From assembly GCF_001428545.1 (NCBI RefSeq), contig NZ_LMHZ01000002.1:1662-65661 (forward strand): DNA of 64,000 nucleotides. Direction: 5' to 3'. The position numbers and the translations under genes were made by a program. Below the pieces are notes generated by a model that saw only the letters and a list, made by a program, of their open reading frames with translations, had not been told where the DNA came from and ran no database searches. Below, piece by piece: positions 17,080 through 26,917 of this stretch; position 1 is the first letter of the stretch, and each line of letters starts with the position of its first letter. The DNA is from Noviherbaspirillum sp. Root189. GTDB lineage: Bacteria; Pseudomonadota; Gammaproteobacteria; Burkholderiales; Burkholderiaceae_D.

Positions 17080-19809
17080 TCAGGTAGGCATTGCAAGAAT
17101 TTTTCGGAACAGGTCAGCCTGGTTGGCGGTTGGTGCAAGTGGTTTTGCCACAAGAAATCCTTGTATTTCGTCGCACCCCATGTGGCGAAGAATAGTGAGC
17201 TGCTCCTTTTTTTCGACTCCTTCGGCAACGACACGCATGCCCAGCGCATGTGCCATCGTGATAATCGCTTCAAAGAACACGTTGCCCTGGTCGGTCTTCC
17301 CGAGCTGGGTGGTAAAGGCGCGATCAACTTTGAGCACATCAAAATCGAGTTGCTGAAGCTTGGCAAGGGATGAATAGCCGGTCCCAAAGTCGTCAACCAG
17401 CAGCGCCATCCCCTGGTTGCGCATTTCGCATAATGCGGTCGTTACGTCTTCACTGTCTTCCATCATTGCAGCCTCGGTCAACTCGACCTCGACCAGGCGC
17501 GGATCGATGCCGTAGCGGCTGATCGTGCGCTGAAATACCTTGGAGATATTGGCCTCATTGAATTGACGGGATGAAACGTTGACCGATACCGGCACGACGT
17601 ATTTTCCTTGCGCTGCCCAATAGGCGATCTGAGCGCAGACCTTTTCAATGACGAGCTCCCCGAGTTGAACAACCAGGCCCGATTCTTCGGCCAGGTCGAT
17701 GAAATCAATTGGCGTCAGCAGGCCTTCCGACGGATGGACCCAGCGTACCAGGGCTTCCAGGCTGGACGTTTGTCCGGTAACCAGTTCAATGCGTGGTTGG
17801 TAGTACAGGACGAACTGATCGCGCTCGATGCCATGCCGGAGTTCGCTTTCTCTGTGAAGACGCGCACGCAAGGCATCGAAAAATGATGCATCGAAGAAGC
17901 GGTAGGTACGCTTGCCAGCCGTCTTGGCGGAGTACATGGCGATGTCCGCATGCTCCAGCAGACTTCCCGCATCGGTGGCATCGCCGGGATAGATGCTGAT
18001 GCCGATGGACGTCCCGATAGTGGCCGTGCCTTCCTGCAGGCGAAAACCCTTATTGAAGCCTTGCAGCACGCGTTCCGCCACATGCGCGGCATCGTCCTCG
18101 GTGACGATGTTCTCAACGATGACCAGGAATTCGTCACCGCCCAGACGCACTACCTTGTCATGTGGACGCACAGCCTCCTTGAGGCGACGTGCCGCAATGC
18201 GCAATACCTCGTCGCCGGCGGCGTGCCCCATGGTGTCGTTGACCTTCTTGAATCCGTCCAGATCGATAAACAGCACGCCCAGCTTTTTGCCGCTGCTTGA
18301 TGTCTGCGTAACCGCATCGGGAAGAAACGATTGCACCCACAAGCGATTCGGCAATCCGGTCAGCACATCTTCGTTGCCGCGACGCTCCAGTTCGCGCACA
18401 TGCGACTTCTCCTTCGAAATGTCGCGCATGGTGATGGCAAGATTGCCTTCCGCATAGACAGCCTTCAGATAGACGCAGCGGTGTAGCGATTCATCCCTCG
18501 ACATCAGCTCCAGTTCTCCTTCGAATTCGCCGTTGTCGATGGCTTGCATCAGCGCCTGATACGCGCGGCGAAAACTGACAGGATCATGCAGGTAGGATAT
18601 CTTGGCGCCAATGAATTCTTCCTGCCGCAGCTGAAACAAGGCGGCACCGCGCCGGTTACAGTCCATCGCTTCGAAATCGACAATGCGTCCCGACTCGTCA
18701 GTGATTGGCCGTGCAATATAGAATCCTTCGCTGCCTGCCTCGGTGGCGATCCGATAGGTCGATTGCGCCATCTCCAGCTGACGTTTACGGGTGGCCATCC
18801 GCAACGCGACGAGTGCCGCGGCGCAAGACAGGAGCAGCACCACAAACGTCAGGCTGACGGCCGTCTTGATCAGACTGGTACGGCGTTGCCCGTACGGCGC
18901 CATGAATGTTTGCTCGTCCAGCGCAGTCAGGGCAATCAAGTCATAACCTGTCAGTTTTTGCCATCCCACATAGCGACTGCGGCCATCCCTGAACATCGTG
19001 TTCCGAGGAAAATACCTGCTGTCTGCCGGTGTGCTGAAGTCAAGCGCCGCCGGAATCGGGTTGGTTGCAGGATCGTAGACGGTGGCACCGGTGCGCGCAG
19101 CGCGAACCAGGCCATCGGTACCAACTGCCCCGATGAAGCCATGTTCCCCGAGCGTCACCGTGTCGTAATTTGCCGTGAGGAATTCAAGCTTCACAGTGAG
19201 CAGTACCACACCGTCGAATGTGCCTGACCGCGACGTTAAGCGGCGAGAAAACTGGATGACCGCATTGCCTGTTGAACGTCCCCATGTTGGCAGGCCCATG
19301 AACAAGAAGTCGCGCGGTGCGGTGACATGTGCCAGATAATAAGGGCGATCGCTTACATCGGGGCTGGTACGTTCCACGTTTGGGCCGAAGGTACTCGTCA
19401 GGCGCATGCCGTCCCGGCTGACAATGCTGACATTGAACGGCGCCGCTTCAGGAAATACGCCTCGGGTCTTATAGTCTTCAAGGCGAAGATTGCCTTCGGT
19501 ATTTTCCCACTGTAACTTCAGCACCATCAATAACTGGTCAATGGTGTCCAGCGTCCGGGCAAGATGGCCCGCATAACCTCTGGCAAGAATGCCTGCTTCG
19601 ATCAATGCGGAATTTTCAGCCTGGCGTCTTTCCGCAGAGAGCATCGACAACAGCGATACCCAGCCCACCGCGACGACGACGATCCCTATTCCCAGCCAGA
19701 TAACGGGGATATACAAGAGTCGCGACACAGCGCCTGTCCGGCTTCGCAATTGCCCGAGCCGCGATGACTCGCCGTTGACGTCTTCCGAGGATGTTATAGG
19801 CTTGTCCAT
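17080..19809 (-). CDS. Cache-like/PAS sensor GGDEF-EAL protein
   Basis: About 909 residues from the ATG at 19809. Membrane segments near 31-54 and 313-338 enclose a periplasmic double-Cache-like sensor (SLIEAGILARGYAGHLARTLDTIDQLL; RMTSTFGPNVERTSPDVSDRPYYLAH; later a dCache core). A PAS domain (about 350-470) precedes GGDEF (LGGDEFLVI near 555, intact) and EAL (SLEALVRW near 683; LTEAAMMEDSED, LVDDFGTGYSSL, intact). All catalytic motifs are present, so both diguanylate cyclase and c-di-GMP phosphodiesterase activities are possible. It senses a periplasmic ligand and adjusts c-di-GMP; the signal is unknown. Confidence 0.92.
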   Translation of the reverse strand: MDKPITSSEDVNGESSRLGQLRSRTGAVSRLLYIPVIWLGIGIVVVAVGWVSLLSMLSAERRQAENSALIEAGILARGYAGHLARTLDTIDQLLMVLKLQWENTEGNLRLEDYKTRGVFPEAAPFNVSIVSRDGMRLTSTFGPNVERTSPDVSDRPYYLAHVTAPRDFLFMGLPTWGRSTGNAVIQFSRRLTSRSGTFDGVVLLTVKLEFLTANYDTVTLGEHGFIGAVGTDGLVRAARTGATVYDPATNPIPAALDFSTPADSRYFPRNTMFRDGRSRYVGWQKLTGYDLIALTALDEQTFMAPYGQRRTSLIKTAVSLTFVVLLLSCAAALVALRMATRKRQLEMAQSTYRIATEAGSEGFYIARPITDESGRIVDFEAMDCNRRGAALFQLRQEEFIGAKISYLHDPVSFRRAYQALMQAIDNGEFEGELELMSRDESLHRCVYLKAVYAEGNLAITMRDISKEKSHVRELERRGNEDVLTGLPNRLWVQSFLPDAVTQTSSSGKKLGVLFIDLDGFKKVNDTMGHAAGDEVLRIAARRLKEAVRPHDKVVRLGGDEFLVIVENIVTEDDAAHVAERVLQGFNKGFRLQEGTATIGTSIGISIYPGDATDAGSLLEHADIAMYSAKTAGKRTYRFFDASFFDALRARLHRESELRHGIERDQFVLYYQPRIELVTGQTSSLEALVRWVHPSEGLLTPIDFIDLAEESGLVVQLGELVIEKVCAQIAYWAAQGKYVVPVSVNVSSRQFNEANISKVFQRTISRYGIDPRLVEVELTEAAMMEDSEDVTTALCEMRNQGMALLVDDFGTGYSSLAKLQQLDFDVLKVDRAFTTQLGKTDQGNVFFEAIITMAHALGMRVVAEGVEKKEQLTILRHMGCDEIQGFLVAKPLAPTANQADLFRKILAMPT

Positions 19810-20103
19810 GAGCTGCTGCAACGGGCATGTCGCTGGGCCATGTTGAAGGGCAATCACAAAAGCATAGGCTTAATTGCCGCTGCATTTTTGCGAAACGTTA
19901 AGCATGCCGTGTGCGCCAAAGTCTTATGGCTATTGGTCGAAACGCGAGTTCCGTGGCCTCCGCAGTGGATTCCGTGGTAAGCCCGGCCCCTGGGTTTTCC
20001 GCTTTGCCAAAATGGCACCCATGACTCACACGATAATTTGATGAACTAACGCAACATTCTTGCAGCTGTTGTTTCCTTTTGCTTGACCTGCTACGAGGCG
20101 GGA

Positions 20104-22218
20104 TCACGTCATGCTGGCAGAAGCAGCGTTTGCGGCGTGATCAGCAATGTCATCCGTATGGTTACCCGGCGGCGCATTCAATAGTTGAATGAAATCCGCG
20201 CCGAGCATGGGCTTGGCCAGCAGGAAGCCCTGTGTCTGGTCGCATCGCAGTTCCTGCAACATTTCCAGCTGCGCATGGGTTTCGACGCCTTCGGCAACGA
20301 CTTCCATGTCCAGCGCATGGGCGAGGCCGATGATGGCGGACACGATCGATATGCCATTCTTATCGCCTGCGGCAAGAGTCTGGACAAATGCCCGGTCGAT
20401 TTTCATCTGATGGACGCCGAACTCCTGAAGATGGCTCAGGCTGGAGTAACCGGTACCGAAATCATCAATGGCGAGATTGAAGCCCGCTTCTTTCAGCTTG
20501 TCTACGGTCTTGCGAGTCTCTTCAGCGTTTTCCATTGCGACCGATTCGGTAATTTCAAACATAAGCAATGCGGGTACGATGCCGTAACGTTCGGTCACAC
20601 CAAGGATGTCCTCCACCAGCGATGGAGAGCGAAGCTGGATCTGGGACAGGTTGACCGCAATGCGAACAATCTGCAGGCCTTCGGCCTGCCACGCATTGAG
20701 CTGCCGGCATACTTCCTCGATCACCCACTGCCCGACCCGAATGATTTGCCCCGATCGTTCAGCAATAGGAATGAATTCCACAGGCGACACCATGCCAAGC
20801 TCGGGATGCCGCCAGCGCAGCAAGGCCTCGGCGCCGAGGATGATGCGGTCAACGCACGTAAATTTGGGTTGATAGTGGAGGAAGAACTGGCCATCCTTCA
20901 TCGCCGATACCAGGCTTTGCTGAATCGTGATATTGCGCAGCGTCGCCGCATTCATGCTGCGTTCATAGAAACGGTAGTTGTTGCGTCCGCTGGACTTGAC
21001 TTCGTACATTGCCGCATCGGCGCGGCTGAGCAGTTCATCCACGTTGTCACCATCACGCGGGTAGATGCTGATGCCGATGCTGGGCGAGATAGGCATACGG
21101 ACGCCCGGCAGTTCAAAGTCATTTCGAAAGCTCGCCAGCACCTTTTCGGCAATGTGCGCGGCGGCCTCGATATCTGGAATGTCTTCCACCAGCAGGATAA
21201 ATTCGTCCCCGCCAAAACGGGCGACGATGTCATGCTTGCGAACGACGCTTCTCAAACGCTGGGCCAGGTCTTTCAACACTGCGTCGCCGCTGCTGTGCCC
21301 AAACGAATCATTGATTGCCTTGAACCCATCCAGGTCGATGAAATACACGGCGAAGCGCTTCTCGCCCGTGGACGAAGAAGCAATCGCCACTTCCATGCGC
21401 TCAACAAGGAAGGTGCGGTTGGGCAAACCGGTCAGGGCGTCATGGGTGGCCTGGTGCTGAAGCCGCTCCACAAAACGATTGGTGCGTGATTCGAGACGCG
21501 CATCGAGCACGGAGAGAACGACGGTGATGGCCAGAATGCTCAGCGTCGCGCCGCCGACGGACACCGCCAGCCAGCTTGCGCTGATGTCGGAAGCAGCACG
21601 ACAGATCGAGTCCGCCGGAAACTTCGCCGCAGCCATGCCGGTGTAATGCATGCCGGTAATGGCCAGGCCCATCAGCAGCGCCGCCCCGAAACGTCTTAAC
21701 CACAGCCTGCCCGGTTGGGCCCCGCGTAACGCATTTGCCATCCATAAGGCGGCGATCGACGCGACGATGGCAATGATCACCGACGCAATCAGGATGGTCA
21801 TCGTATATTCAATCTCGGGTTCCATCCGCATGGCTGCCATCCCGGTGTAGTGCATCGAGGCGATGCCTAATCCCATGATGACGCCGCTGAACATCAACCG
21901 CCGGAAAGAGAGATCGCGACGCGTGACCAGATTCAGGGCAAAGTAGGAAACCGAAGCGGCGATCAGCAGCGAATAAAAAGTGATGGCCGGGTCATATCCC
22001 AATGGAATGGGCAATGAATAGGACAACATGCCGACAAAGTGCATCGACCATACACCCAGGCCCATCGCAATCGCGCCGCCAATTAACCAGTAGCTGCGAT
22101 AAGTGGTTTTGCCCAGCGTCGCAATACGCCCCACCAGATCCAGCGTGGTGTAGGAGGCAATCGTGGCGATGAACAAAGAAGCGATGACAAGCGGATAACT
22201 ATAGGAGCCTTGCAACAT
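20104..22218 (-). CDS. MHYT-sensor GGDEF-EAL protein
   Basis: A 704-residue protein. The N-terminal seven-helix MHYT sensor (1-240) carries three metal-site motifs: SMHFVGM, SMHYTGM and GMHYTGM. These domains are proposed to bind copper and sense O2, CO or NO. GGDEF is intact (FGGDEFILL near 334), preceded by a cytoplasmic linker, and EAL is intact (GAEALLRW near 461; ITESVAMENAEE; IDDFGTGYSSLSHL). Same strand and adjacent to the Cache-type GGDEF-EAL gene, with a gap of about 300 bp, so they are probably separate units. Its copper-type sensor sits on the same replicon as copA, but a functional link is speculative. Confidence 0.94.
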   Translation of the reverse strand: MLQGSYSYPLVIASLFIATIASYTTLDLVGRIATLGKTTYRSYWLIGGAIAMGLGVWSMHFVGMLSYSLPIPLGYDPAITFYSLLIAASVSYFALNLVTRRDLSFRRLMFSGVIMGLGIASMHYTGMAAMRMEPEIEYTMTILIASVIIAIVASIAALWMANALRGAQPGRLWLRRFGAALLMGLAITGMHYTGMAAAKFPADSICRAASDISASWLAVSVGGATLSILAITVVLSVLDARLESRTNRFVERLQHQATHDALTGLPNRTFLVERMEVAIASSSTGEKRFAVYFIDLDGFKAINDSFGHSSGDAVLKDLAQRLRSVVRKHDIVARFGGDEFILLVEDIPDIEAAAHIAEKVLASFRNDFELPGVRMPISPSIGISIYPRDGDNVDELLSRADAAMYEVKSSGRNNYRFYERSMNAATLRNITIQQSLVSAMKDGQFFLHYQPKFTCVDRIILGAEALLRWRHPELGMVSPVEFIPIAERSGQIIRVGQWVIEEVCRQLNAWQAEGLQIVRIAVNLSQIQLRSPSLVEDILGVTERYGIVPALLMFEITESVAMENAEETRKTVDKLKEAGFNLAIDDFGTGYSSLSHLQEFGVHQMKIDRAFVQTLAAGDKNGISIVSAIIGLAHALDMEVVAEGVETHAQLEMLQELRCDQTQGFLLAKPMLGADFIQLLNAPPGNHTDDIADHAANAASASMT

Positions 22219-22649
22219 GACATGTCGCCCGCCTGATGCGGACGTCCGAAATTAGGTTCGACAGATTGACGGCGCGGGTCGACATACGGCGTCATACGGT
22301 AGGTAATACGCGGCATGATCGGGGCACGCAGGTGGCGACCATGCTTCGTCGATGAGAAAAACCCATCGATTAGCTGGGCGGGATGAAACCTATTGGGCGA
22401 TGCAAGCAATGTGGAGACCGGTATTTGGAACGCCGGTTGGTCGACAGGTGCTGTTCGTCACACGCGCACGCGAGAAATTGTCAGAACGGCATATTTGAGG
22501 GCGTCCTGAGCGTGCGCAATATTGCCGCAACGCATCATGAAGGATATCTTAATTCGGCGCGACTTGCTGGTGGAAAGACAAATTCTGAGCGCCGCGCAAC
22601 AGCTGGGGATGCACTGAGGATGCAATAACGTATGCCAGTGGCACATAAA
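22219..22649. other. Intergenic, promoter region of the MHYT gene
   Basis: About 430 bp with no supportable frame. It separates the MHYT gene (start 22218) from the terminator at 22650. No operator that I recognise. Confidence 0.3.
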
Positions 22650-22680
22650 AACAAAAGGCCCCGCAGGGCCTTTTGTTTTT
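22650..22680. terminator. Rho-independent terminator (bidirectional)
   Basis: A perfect stem ACAAAAGGCC / GGCCTTTTGT with a short loop (CCGCA), flanked by A-runs on one side and T-runs on the other, so it can act in both directions. It lies directly downstream of the minus-strand lipase-like gene (ends at 22699). Confidence 0.85.
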
Positions 22681-22698
22681 TTACTGAGAAACAGTCAA

Positions 22699-24018
22699 CT
22701 ACTTGAGCGCATCAAACACGGCGCGTGCGGCAGCATGGCAGAACGGCGGCTCGTAGACACCGTGGTAATTACCGTAGTAGGTCGCAAATGCCGCACTGGT
22801 CGGATCGGTCGGTGCCCTGCCACCGACGCCAAAGGCCGCCTGCACCTGCGGATCGACGTCGGCCGATGTCACGTTCGTCAGGCCACGGCTGCTGAAGTCG
22901 GCTTGCGCCACATCCCGATGCACGGCAGGCGGCACGGTTGGATCACCCGCACCTCCGCAGAGCAGCGTACGCGCCTTCGGGTTCCAGCCCAGCAGGTCGT
23001 TACGCTTCGCAGCCTGGAACAGCGCATTGTTCGGGTTGGTCTGCGAATCGGTAATGAAGGCCGGCTGGAATACCGCATCGCGCGCCTGATTGGGCGTCAC
23101 ACCCGGACCGCCGGGCAAGGTGCCGGAAGTTACCAGGGTGGTGTAGTTCAGCGTCGGGGACGGCAACAGGTTTTCAATGTAACTTGCATAAGGCGCCTTG
23201 AAAGCCTGGTTGACATTGCTGTAGACGTTGCCATAAGCCTTCTGCCATGAAGTGACCAGATAAGGCACAAAAAACTGATAGCCTGCAATGGCATCGGTCA
23301 GCTTGAACGAGCCGGACAAATTGTAGGGACCCGCGAGGTGCGCACCGGCGACAACACCAATTTCACCCGACAGGTCGCGCTCGATCGCACGCTGTGCGGC
23401 GAACGACGAGTGACCGCCCTGCGAATAACCGGCGAGCATCACCTTGCCCGACAGGTTGATGTTGCGCGATGAGGCAGTCCTGCGCGCGGCACGGATGGAA
23501 TCGATGACGGAACTGGCCTCGGAATCGGCGTGCAGGTAGGGATGGTACGAATAGGTCGATTTTGCGAAGCCGAGATAGTCGGTTGCGACCACGGCGTAGC
23601 CCTGCGCCGCATACATTGCCATCAGCAGGAAGGTTTCCGAATCGTTCGGATTTGCCAGGGTGCGCGGTTTTTGCACATCGGTTCCCTTGGCATAGGCTAC
23701 CAGCGGCAGGCTGTTGCTGGCGCAGGTGCCTGCCGGAACCAGCATGACGCCTGAAGAATTGGTTTCCTCCTGATTAACACCCACGGTGGCATAGTTGAGC
23801 GAGATGACCTGTACATCGCATTTAGCCTTGCCGGAAATCGGCTGCAGGCCGGATGACGCGGTACCGGCATCGACTTGCGCGGCAGTGACCGTCGCCAGAA
23901 GTTGCGGCGCCTCGAGCAGGGTGCCGCGATTATCTCCGTTATCGCTGCCGCCACAAGCGGTAAGCATGACTGCGCCGAGCAGTGTCAGCCCGACGGTATG
24001 CCTTGATGTGATCTTCAT
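22699..24018 (-). CDS. Secreted alpha/beta-hydrolase lipoprotein (lipase-like)
   Basis: A 439-residue protein with a lipoprotein signal (VGLTLLGAVMLTACGGSD, Cys22). The alpha/beta-hydrolase core has the nucleophile elbow GYSQGG (residues near 195), an aspartate region and a C-terminal H in GNYHGVYEPPFCHAA. It resembles the secretory lipase/LIP family (Candida-type) and related bacterial esterases. It probably hydrolyses extracellular lipids or esters from the outer membrane or periplasm. It has its own terminator at 22650. Confidence 0.85.
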   Translation of the reverse strand: MKITSRHTVGLTLLGAVMLTACGGSDNGDNRGTLLEAPQLLATVTAAQVDAGTASSGLQPISGKAKCDVQVISLNYATVGVNQEETNSSGVMLVPAGTCASNSLPLVAYAKGTDVQKPRTLANPNDSETFLLMAMYAAQGYAVVATDYLGFAKSTYSYHPYLHADSEASSVIDSIRAARRTASSRNINLSGKVMLAGYSQGGHSSFAAQRAIERDLSGEIGVVAGAHLAGPYNLSGSFKLTDAIAGYQFFVPYLVTSWQKAYGNVYSNVNQAFKAPYASYIENLLPSPTLNYTTLVTSGTLPGGPGVTPNQARDAVFQPAFITDSQTNPNNALFQAAKRNDLLGWNPKARTLLCGGAGDPTVPPAVHRDVAQADFSSRGLTNVTSADVDPQVQAAFGVGGRAPTDPTSAAFATYYGNYHGVYEPPFCHAAARAVFDALK

Positions 24019-24498
24019 TGATTGTTGTCTCCAGTAATTTTAAAACCTGCGGCGCTTATTGCTCCGGCAGGCGTCTTCTGCAGTACTATCCGTGCTATCC
24101 GGTGCAGGCGTGTCCGAATCCGGATGGACATCGGGTGCTACGGCAGTGTTGAATCCTGCCTTAAGCTCGAACGCCATCTGTTCCGCCAAGCAGAATTGGA
24201 TTTTGTTCTTGTAAATATCATATAACGCGGAAATAGCTGTGTAACGAATTCAAGCGAAAAATTTTGCTCGAAACCGCGCCGAAATGATCAAACTCAACCT
24301 GGAAATTTTTTACGTGGCCGTTTTGGACCGATGCCAAGTTGGCGGCTTCATTGCAGCAGCGCTGATGCATGCTTGAAACTCCCATGTCGGTACACCGTCA
24401 AATGCCACGCGGCGCGGCGCGCTGCTGTTATCAATAATTTAATAGTTTGCCGGCTGGCCGGGATTTTCCGGGAACGCGCGCGATTTGTAGGAAGGTAG
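24019..24498. other. Intergenic, AT-richer, no gene seen
   Basis: A 480-bp divergent promoter region between the lipoprotein gene and the following plus-strand gene. AT-rich strings near 24200-24260 and 24430-24450 may hold promoters. I see no conserved operator and no small gene. Confidence 0.3.
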
Positions 24499-25215
24499 AT
24501 GAAGCGGAAAAAAACTGTCGATCCCAATCAGCTTGAGCTTGCTCTTTTATTTAGTCCTGACACTGAGCGTCGGCACGAAACAGATGCAGTAACAAGGCCA
24601 GCCGCTCCGCATTCGCCTGTTTCAATACCAGTACGGGCGAACCATACGTTGGCGGAACAGGCGTTGCCACCGGCATCAGAAGGTGTACCCGAATCCAAGT
24701 TTCAGCCTGAGCCTGGGCCCGAGTTTGAAGCGGCATCGGAAGAAGCCTTACAGGCGGTGATCCAGGAGCCACGGCTGTGGTCCGAGAGCGGATGGACTGC
24801 GCGGGTCACGATGAATGACAATAGCGACGGCTGGGCGGTCGAGATGACGATGGATGGTGATGCCGGCCCGTCTCTGGTTATGCCTTGGCCCAAGGAACGC
24901 GGCAGCGACGAGCCCAAGCCGCTCGATGTAACGGCCGTTGCCACATTGATTAAAAATGCTGCCGCAGAACGCCGCAAGCACGAGAAACAGTTGCACGCCA
25001 TGCTGCACAAAAGCGTCAAGGTGGCGACCCGCTCCGCCATGGTCACAGTGGCACTCGACATCAGTCCCGACGAAGACAATGCGACTGCAACGCTGACTGC
25101 TTATGATGAGTTCGCGGTGCAGCTAGCACAAGTCCGCGTTGCACCGACGTTCAAGTTAAACAAGGCGTCGGCCGCCAAGTGGATCGATAGTCAGTTCCGG
25201 CGACCTGAACGATAG
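24499..25215 (+). CDS. Hypothetical protein
   Basis: A 238-residue soluble protein; GAAGG precedes the ATG. The first 85 residues are polar and Pro/Glu-rich and probably disordered. Residues about 85-238 look like a folded domain: VIQEPRLWSESGWTARVTMNDNSDGWAVEMTMDGDAGPSLVMPWP, a helical stretch LIKNAAAERRKHEKQLHAMLHKSV, then a strand-rich tail VTVALDISPDEDNATATLTAYDEFAVQLAQVRVAPTF. I do not recognise a family. It converges with the TbpB-like gene (10 bp). Confidence 0.7.
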   Translation: MKRKKTVDPNQLELALLFSPDTERRHETDAVTRPAAPHSPVSIPVRANHTLAEQALPPASEGVPESKFQPEPGPEFEAASEEALQAVIQEPRLWSESGWTARVTMNDNSDGWAVEMTMDGDAGPSLVMPWPKERGSDEPKPLDVTAVATLIKNAAAERRKHEKQLHAMLHKSVKVATRSAMVTVALDISPDEDNATATLTAYDEFAVQLAQVRVAPTFKLNKASAAKWIDSQFRRPER

Positions 25216-25225
25216 TCGTATCTTC

Positions 25226-26587
25226 TTATGGCTTGCGCCCGAGAAAACCGCCCGTGATCGTGGCCCCCGTCTGGGCATCGGAAAGCTGAAATGCGCCGGC
25301 GATTTCCATGGGTCCTACACCTTCCGTACCCCCGGTGACGACCGGGCCGAAAAACCGTGCACTGACCCCGCCGGTCAGTGTGCCGGCAGTGGCCGTACCC
25401 GTCGCATAGTTGGCGACATTGCTGTTCGCCGCCCCGGCCGTGATGTTCGTCCCGATGGCCACCGGAACCGGCACGACCGGTTCGGTATCGGACACTGAAT
25501 TTCCGATGATGACCTGCAGCTGGCGTGTCACAAAATTGGCAACGACCGTAGCGGTGCCACGGAAAGGGACGGGATCGCTCTGGCCGTTGGGCGTGTACCA
25601 GCCGACGACCATTGCAGCATAGCCGGCGGCACCCGCCACCGGAACTGCGGCGGGATCGGTCACCGCACCAAACGCGACGACACCGCGCCGAATCTTGTTG
25701 TGTTCGACGCCGCCGCCCCATTCGGCAATGTCCACCGTATCCTGGGACACCCAGGTAGCCAGATTGGCGACATGATAATTCCAGGTGGAGATACTGCGAT
25801 ATCCCTTGGTGCCGGCATTCGGAAGTCCGATGCCGCCATCGCCACCGGGAAAGGCAACGGCAGTGCCGTTGGGTTCCTGCGCTGCTCCCGCGCGGATGTC
25901 GCCGTCACTATGCAGGCGGCTCGCAATCGACAGATCGCTGATCGCACCTCCCTGTCGCCAATCGCCCAGCGCGACTTTCAGCCCGGTTGACTCTGACGTC
26001 GGACACGGCTGACCGGCCGGGCAGCGCATCGGCTCAGCACGTGGAAAGTAACGATTGTTGGCATAGTTGGCCTGCGTTCCGTTTGCGCCCTTTAGCGCAA
26101 AGTCGAAGAAATTAAAGTTCGCCGGAGGCGGCAGCGGAACATCCGTGACGGTTCCATTGGCTGCCAATTGCGTACGTCCCTGTGTCGTCCCGAAATTTTC
26201 GATGATCGGCGGACGCTCCGTCCTGCCATCCCAGCTTAGCCCAAGCTTGCTTAGCAACAGTACAGGCGCCGAGGGAATGGCATTGGCATCCTTGGCCAGC
26301 CTGACTTCAGCCAGACCGCCGGTAGCCGGCGCCAGCCCTGTCGCGCCGGTAAGGTTGGGATTGTTAGGTGCAAGATCGCTGGTAGAGTGCCCATATACCT
26401 GTACCCCTGAACTGGTGAGCGTCACGCCGTTATCGATGCGCAGGACACTGTTGCCACTGCATTGGTATGTCGCTCCTTCCGGGCATGTCATGACGGTGGA
26501 ACCGGTTACGGGATTAATGATGGCTTGCGCTGATACCGAACCTGCGGTTGCCATCAGGCATGCAAAGCCGACACGCCGTCCGAACAT
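25226..26587 (-). CDS. Secreted protein with C-terminal TbpB-like/Slam-type beta-barrel domain
   Basis: About 453 residues if started at the ATG at 26587 (signal RRVGFACLMATAGSVSAQA); the frame continues to 26644. There is no lipobox cysteine. The N-terminal 250 residues are unfamiliar. The last 110 residues (VVANFVTRQLQVIIG, ATAGTLTGGVSARFFGPVVT...GPMEIAGAFQLSDAQTGATITGGFLGRK) follow the transferrin-binding-protein/factor-H-binding-protein barrel pattern, where F.G....EIAG.F......GGF.G.K is a hallmark. Such barrels are displayed or exported by Slam proteins in Neisseria and others. No Slam or TonB partner is adjacent. It may be a surface or soluble ligand-binding (for example heme or metal) protein. 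Confidence 0.65.
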   Translation of the reverse strand: MFGRRVGFACLMATAGSVSAQAIINPVTGSTVMTCPEGATYQCSGNSVLRIDNGVTLTSSGVQVYGHSTSDLAPNNPNLTGATGLAPATGGLAEVRLAKDANAIPSAPVLLLSKLGLSWDGRTERPPIIENFGTTQGRTQLAANGTVTDVPLPPPANFNFFDFALKGANGTQANYANNRYFPRAEPMRCPAGQPCPTSESTGLKVALGDWRQGGAISDLSIASRLHSDGDIRAGAAQEPNGTAVAFPGGDGGIGLPNAGTKGYRSISTWNYHVANLATWVSQDTVDIAEWGGGVEHNKIRRGVVAFGAVTDPAAVPVAGAAGYAAMVVGWYTPNGQSDPVPFRGTATVVANFVTRQLQVIIGNSVSDTEPVVPVPVAIGTNITAGAANSNVANYATGTATAGTLTGGVSARFFGPVVTGGTEGVGPMEIAGAFQLSDAQTGATITGGFLGRKP

Positions 26588-26917
26588 GACGATATGCTTG
26601 CCATGCCTGCCAATAAAAAGGAATGGTAAGTTGATTTCTTTCATTGCTGACGGTTTTCCATAGAGAGAGGAACCTGCACAACGTTAAAGGAAGCAGTTGT
26701 GACGCGGCTCTGCGGTCGCCGGGCAATTGTCCAGCATAGGACAGCGTAGTGAATCGCCTTTGAGTTGAAGGCTAAAGTGGCACGGGCTTGAGGTGGCTCA
26801 ACGAGCCGGCACGCAGGCGTGCCTTGCCGAAATAATGCGATTTTCCGACTGGACTATGGATGGATGTTGCCGCCGACAATGCATAGGCGATGACGACATC
26901 GCCTATGCGTCGTACGA

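Noticed and set aside
20185-21489. 434-codon plus-strand frame
   Set aside because: Antisense shadow of the GGDEF-EAL gene; its composition (His/Asp/Gln-rich) is typical of reverse reading of a high-GC gene.
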